64,000 bases of DNA, taken from positions 124,001 through 188,000 of the forward strand of contig NW_020312002.1 in the NCBI RefSeq assembly GCF_003144115.1, read 5' to 3'. A program made the translations under genes and the position numbers. Positions 58,966-64,000 of this stretch are shown one piece after another; position 1 is the stretch's first letter, and each line of letters begins with the position of its first letter. This DNA comes from Tilletiopsis washingtonensis (lineage: Eukaryota; Basidiomycota; Exobasidiomycetes; Entylomatales). The notes below the pieces were generated by a model. It did not search any database. It worked only from the letters and a program-made list of their open reading frames with translations, and was not told the DNA's origin.

Positions 58966-61900
58966 ATGAGCGGCCCTCAGCCTTCTGGCGGCGGTCCTGG
59001 CGGCACACAGCCGCCGTCCGCGCGCCGCACTCTCTCTTCCACCTCCTCTACCGGCAACGAGACGGAGCGCGAGGACTCGCGCCGCCACGCCGCCGCTGCG
59101 GCGCCGAGTGATGAGCACGCGGCCCTCAGTACTACGCCCACGCAGAGCCATGTCGCACGCGGCACGCTCTCCGCCATGCCGCGCGAGCCCAGCGTCAGCT
59201 GGAGCCAGCACGGCAGCGAGCCGAGCCACGCCGGCGCAGGCAGCACCATCGGCCGCGGCAGCGCTCCGGTGAGTGTGACGCTGTGCTCAGCAGCGTGCAT
59301 GCCCACAGCTCACTCTGCTCCACAGCAGCAGCGTCCGAGTGCTTCGCTGACGCCTCGCTCGTCGAGCGTGCGCCGCGACCCCTCGTCGGCGGCGCGCAGC
59401 ACCTCCTATGCGCCGTCGGACATCGACACTGTCTCGGCCGTTTCTGCGTCCGAGTTCAGCTCGGGCGAGGAGGACGCCGGCGGTCGCACTGCGCAGTCTG
59501 CCACGCTGCGCGGTCGTGCGCCGCAGCAGGCGGGCACGGGCCGCGCCGAGACAGGGCCTGTCAGCGTGTCGCTCAGCCGCGCCACCGGCGCCAGCACGGC
59601 CAGCCGCGCCGGCAACCGCCGTGCCAGCGTGGTGCGCGATGCGCGGCGGGGCAGTGTGGCGCGGCGCAACTCGGATGAGGATGAGGATCGCTTCGGGCCG
59701 CTGGACGACGAGGACGACGAGGTGGAGCACCTGGACCGCGGCGAGGAGCTGGTGCGCCGCCGCATGAAGGCACGGCAGAAGGAAAAGGCTGCGCGCCGCA
59801 AGAAGGAGAAGGCCGTCGAGCGCGAGCGGCTGCGCGCCCAACAGGGCTCCGTCGCCAGCCAGAATGTGCCTGCCTCGCCCGGCGGCCAGGGCCCGCGCTC
59901 GCCCACGCTCGAGCGCGAAGGCCGGCCGACGTACATTGCCATGCCGACGCCTTCGTCCGAGGTTGGGCCCGGCACACTGTCCCCTGGGCTCTCATCTGCC
60001 GGCGGCCTGCCGGCACTGAGTCCGGGCATCTACCGCGGCCCGACCACCTATCCCTCGCCGCACTCGCACATCCGCCGGCCGAGCCACAACCAGCAGCAGC
60101 CGCAGTCGCAGCTCGGCGGGCGGCGCATGAGCGGTGCGCAGGCTAGCGGCGCCTCGACTGTGACGCGCGCGCCTGGCGCTGGCGGCCTCGACGTTTTCTC
60201 CGACGCTGGCGCTGCGCCGTCCGAGGTGCCCGCCTCCAGCGTGGCCGGCAGCGTCGTCGACGGCGGTGATGATGAGGAGCGCGACACCGTCGCTGGCCTC
60301 GCCACCGAGGCTGCTCGCACCGAGGCTGGCTCGCGTCTGGGCGACGAGGTCGACGTGGCCCACGAGGAGGAGGAAGACGACGATGACGAGGCCACGCCCA
60401 GCGGCTCGGGCGGCGAGGACGATGTCGAGTACACGCTCAAGGATCGCCAGGACGCCATCAACATCGAGCATCCCTTCGGCTTGCCGATCTGGAAGCCCGC
60501 GCTCTACAAGAAGAGCCGCACCGTGACGCGCAACGCCGAGAGCGCACTGCACTCGACACCCAGCGCCGCTGCGGGCCGCCACCTGCTGCCGGGCAATCTG
60601 CTCTGGACGCTTCTCTTCGGCTCCTGGCTCTGCGTGCTCTGTCTTGCCGCCGCACTGCTTCTCGTGGTCGTCCCCGTCGGCGGCGCGCGCTATGGACGCG
60701 TGCTCTGGGAGCTGGGCTGCTACCTGCTCTGGCCGTTTGGCAAGTACGTGGAGATCGATGTCTCGCCGACCAGCGGCGAGCGCGGCGTTTCGTGGGTCGA
60801 GCAGCCGCACGATGCGGAAGTGGCGTACGAGAACGCCTTCACGCCCGTGGCTGCCCGATTCCCGCACGACCATGCACACCGCATTCCCTTCAACAGCCGC
60901 GGCCGCTCGGGCGACTACTCGGACTACAACGCTGCGCAGCCTGACGGCACAGTGCGCGCCAGCTCGCGCGCCGCCGAGTCGGGTGAGGCGTCTGGCTCGG
61001 GCTCTGCTTCCGGCAGCGGCACCGAGACTGGCGCGCATGACGCCGCCGAGGGCCCAGGTTCCACACTGAGCGCGCGCTCGGCGCAGGCAATCGCACAGGG
61101 ACCGGGCGAGACGAGTCCGCTGAAGGGCAAGGCGCGCGCCGCGACGTACGGCGCCACAGCCGACAGCGAGGAGGGCGGCAGCAGCAACAGCGGCGGCGGC
61201 GCACGCAAGGAGGACCGCGTCAGCGAGGAGCTGGACGTGTACGAGTACGTGCACGACGACCAAGGCCGCGACGTCGGCCGCCGCGGGCGCATCTTCGGCA
61301 CGCTGGCGTTTGGCCTGCTCTTCTGGCTCGTCGTCGCGCCGCTGATGGGCCTCGTCTGCCTGGCGCTGTGGGGCATGGTGTTCACCATCCCCATGGCCAA
61401 GCTGACGTGGGTGCTGCTCAAGAACCTGTCGTCGCAGCCGCTCGCGCTGCACTTCCGCTCCGCGCCCGGCAATGCGCTCTCTGCGAACCACGACGAGTTC
61501 GGCGCGACGGCCGAGGAGGACCACTCGGACGGCAAGGACTTCCTGCGCCCGCTGCGGCCCGGCCAGTTTGCGCCGCGCCCCAAGGCACGCCGCGACGGCG
61601 AGCGGCAGCGGCGCAGCAAGATCCTGCTCTGCACGTACCGCGCTATGGGCCTGCAGTACTACAAGTACACCGTCGGCGGCGTCAACATCCTCTTCGTCAA
61701 CACGCTGCCCTTTGTCTTCTTTACCATCTTCGACTTCTTCTTCGTCGAGGCGTACGTGCACCGGCACCACATCACCACGGGCTTCCTCGCCGCCATCTCG
61801 TCGCAGGGCGCGCTCTTTGTGTTCGCGCTCGGCTCGGTGCTGCCGCTGTCGTACTTCATCGGCATGGCGGTGGCCAGCATCAGCGCCCAGAGCTCGATCG

Positions 61901-63910
61901 GCATGGGCGCCGTCATCAACGCGACGTTTGGCTCCATCGTCGAGATTATCCTCTACGCCATTGCCCTGACGCAGAACAAGGCACGCCTCGTCGAGGGCTC
62001 CCTCGTCGGCTCCATCCTCGCAGGCGTGCTGCTCATGCCGGGCCTCTCGATGTGCTCGGGCGCCACGCGCCGCAAAGAGCAGCGCTTCAACGCACGCTCG
62101 GCCGGCGTCACGTCGACGATGCTCATCATGGCCATCATCGGCATCCTCACGCCCACGATGTTTTACCAGATCTACGGCACGGTGAGTCGCTTCCAGTGCG
62201 GGTCTTTGTTGCAGCGCTGATGACGCGACTGCCCAGTTCCATCTCACGTGCACTGGCTGCCCGTCGGGCCACCACGCCGGCGACACGTGGTCGTGCAAGC
62301 GCTGCTTCTACGAGCACATCCCGCCCGCGACGGACCCGTTCTACCAGGAGAACGTCAAAGGTCTGATGTACACGTGCACGGTTGTGCTCGTGCTGTCGTA
62401 CGCCATCGGCCTGTGGTTCTCGCTGCGCACGCACGCCAGCCAGATCTGGCAGAACCCGAACCCCGTGCCCGCGCCGCATGGAGCGGCCCCCAGTGCGCAC
62501 GTCTACCACACCAACACGGGCGCATCGACGGCGCCGGGCGCCATCAGCATTCCGGGCGCTCAGCGTGCAAGCATCTACAAGCGTCTGCTGCCGTCGAGCG
62601 TGGTGCAGCAGCTGCTGCCCACGCAGCGCCCAACCAGCCAGGCCAACTCGCAGGCCGGCGGCACTCTGCGCTCGCAGCGCGGCGCGCCGGGCGACCTGCC
62701 GCCGCTGCAGCTGCCCGAGGGGCTCAGTCAGGAGGAGTACGCGCGCGCCGTGGCGCTGACGACGAGTGCCTTTATGCACGGCCAGCAACATCAGCATCAG
62801 CAGCAGCAGGCACAGCAACAGCAGCAGCAGCAGCAGCAGCAGACGTCGCAGCTCTCGGCAAACCAGGCCATTCCGCGCAGCACGATGCACGAGCCGGCGC
62901 CGCGCCATGTCTCGATGCACGAGGCGCACGACGACGGCGGCGGCCACGGCGGCCACGATGCGCCGTCGTGGACGCGCAACCAGTCGCTCATCGTGCTCCT
63001 CTCCTGCACCGTGCTCTACGCCATCATCGCCGAGATCCTCGTCGATGCCGTCGACGTCGTGCTGGATGGCTCGGGCATCGACATCAAGCTGCTCGGTGTC
63101 ACGCTGTTTGCGCTCGTTCCCAACGCCACTGAGTTCATGTGGGTGCAGCAGGCAGCACGGCGGCAGCAGCGTCGCCGTGTCCCCTCCTACACTCTGCTGA
63201 CTCCCGGTTCCGCAGGAACGCCATGAGCTTCGCCATCAATGTGAGGCCTGCAGCCCCCTGCTCTCTCGCGCAGCGCTTGCTGACGCCGCATCCTCCAGGG
63301 CAACATCGCTCTCTCGATGGAGATCGGCTCGGCCTACGCGCTGCAGGTCTGCCTCATCCAGATTCCCGCCATGGTCGCCTTCAGCGCCTGGTACAACCAC
63401 GACCGCGCCGCCAGCGCCCTCACCTCCTTCTCGCTCATCTTCCCGCGATGGGACGTCATCGCTGTCATCTTCTCGGTCAGTCTGCTCTGTCATCGCGCCG
63501 CACGCAGGAGCAGCAGCGCTGATGCAAGCCCACCGCTGCGCAGGTGTTCCTCCTCACGTACACGTACACCGAGGCGCGCTCCAACTACTACCGCGGCAGC
63601 ATCCTCATCCTCAGCTGTGAGTCTGCCTTTCTCCGAGTCCGGCGCCCTTCTCCAGCTGACGCTACCCCCCTCTCCAGATGTGGTGCTCGTCTCGGGCTTC
63701 GTCTTTGCCCCGTCCTCGGGCGACACCGAAGATCCGGGCGAGGACGGGCAGGGCTACACGCCGGCGCCGCCGCTCAGCTTTGCGCTCATGGGCGGCAGCT
63801 TCGGCGGCTCGCCCGTGCCGGCGCTCCATGCCTCTTCGCAGCCGCAGCATGCGCTCACGCCGGCGTTCTCGGTGCTCGCTGCCATGTTCCAGAGCCTCTG
63901 GGCTCGCTGA
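58966..63910 (+). CDS. VNX1-like vacuolar cation/proton antiporter (CaCA superfamily)
   Basis: Exons are 58966-59268, 59326-62181, 62237-63138, 63216-63240 (25 nt), 63299-63475, 63544-63616 and 63678-63910; 1522 aa. The first 480 residues are disordered and charged. Membrane segments begin near 535 (LLWTLLFGSWLCVLCLAAALL) and resume after a loop. The first exchanger repeat has GAVINATFGSIVEIILYAIAL with the conserved acidic residue. The second reads LFALVPNATEFMNAMSFAIN across the 25-nt exon, the matching alpha-repeat. This is the plan of yeast Vnx1, a low-affinity vacuolar monovalent cation/H+ exchanger. A loop between the repeats is rich in Gln and His. Intron 1 (57 nt) is in frame without stops, so retention would add 19 residues. 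Confidence 0.93.
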
Positions 63911-64000
63911 GCTCCAGGCGCCGATCCGTTCTCGCACAACAGCTTCTCTCCCCCACATTCCCCTCTGCGCCCGCACGCGCTGGGCTGCACCTGTTTCCCT
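63911..64000. other. 3' flank of the antiporter gene
   Basis: Only 90 bp remain. The sequence is CT-rich with no further gene visible. Confidence 0.5.

Noticed and set aside
59992-62298. 768-aa minus-strand open frame
   Set aside because: It is antisense to the exchanger gene, whose membrane motifs are unmistakable.
1-64000. LTR elements, retroviral relics or DNA transposons
   Set aside because: No reverse transcriptase, integrase, transposase or capsid-like frames, and no long terminal or inverted repeats were seen.

Overview
The window looks like nuclear DNA of a GC-rich basidiomycete fungus, probably in or near Ustilaginomycotina; I inferred this from gene content and did not search a database. 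The evidence is consistent across genes: introns are mostly 50-60 nt, start GTGAGT or GTGCGT, end CAG and carry CTGAC-like branch points. Untranslated leaders are pyrimidine-rich, and the genes are typical fungal ones (phytochrome hybrid kinase, VNX1-type antiporter, SWC5, POB3, SEN1, mitochondrial HSP78). High GC at third codon positions creates many long antisense open frames, which I treated as shadows. I saw no virus-like element, intact transposon or CRISPR array.

Layout. 0.2 kb: an intron-containing tRNA, best read as Arg(CCG). 1.1-6.8 kb (-): a protein kinase in one reading frame with a YAP-binding/ALF4/glomulin-like C-terminal half. 9.4-15.0 kb (-): a complete fungal phytochrome. 17.9-20.2 kb (+): FACT subunit POB3, separated from the phytochrome gene by a 2.9 kb divergent intergenic region. 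20.5-21.8 kb (-): a DUF4336 protein. 22.5-30.2 kb: an intact mitochondrial rhomboid protease (-), followed by three tandem plus-strand paralogues that keep the exon plan but are decayed or have lost catalytic residues. 30.7-34.4 kb (-): a PLM2/TOS4-like FHA protein and SWC5. 34.6-35.6 kb (+): a small ankyrin protein sharing a 175-bp promoter region with SWC5. 35.8-40.8 kb (-): a large multi-pass membrane protein I do not recognise. 41.3-42.9 kb (+): a MOSC-domain protein. 43.1-50.2 kb (-): SEN1. 51.4-52.3 kb (+): a YjbQ/UPF0047 protein. 53.6-54.5 kb (-): a histidine-rich protein. 55.3-58.0 kb (+): HSP78. 59.0-63.9 kb (+): a VNX1-like antiporter.

The genes do not form one pathway. Two themes recur: chromatin and transcription (POB3, SWC5, SEN1, FHA protein) and mitochondria (rhomboid, HSP78). 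The most unusual part is the rhomboid array. One copy has the Ser-His dyad, one lacks both residues, one lacks the His, and a C-terminal fragment retains both. Splice phases, and a 22-nt and a 25-nt exon, can still be matched between copies. Three intergenic regions also carry short tandem repeats (50.3-51.0 kb, 52.5-53.1 kb and 28.3 kb).

All exon boundaries were read by eye from splice signals, frame continuity and protein similarity remembered from the families. Frame arithmetic closes for every multi-exon model given.
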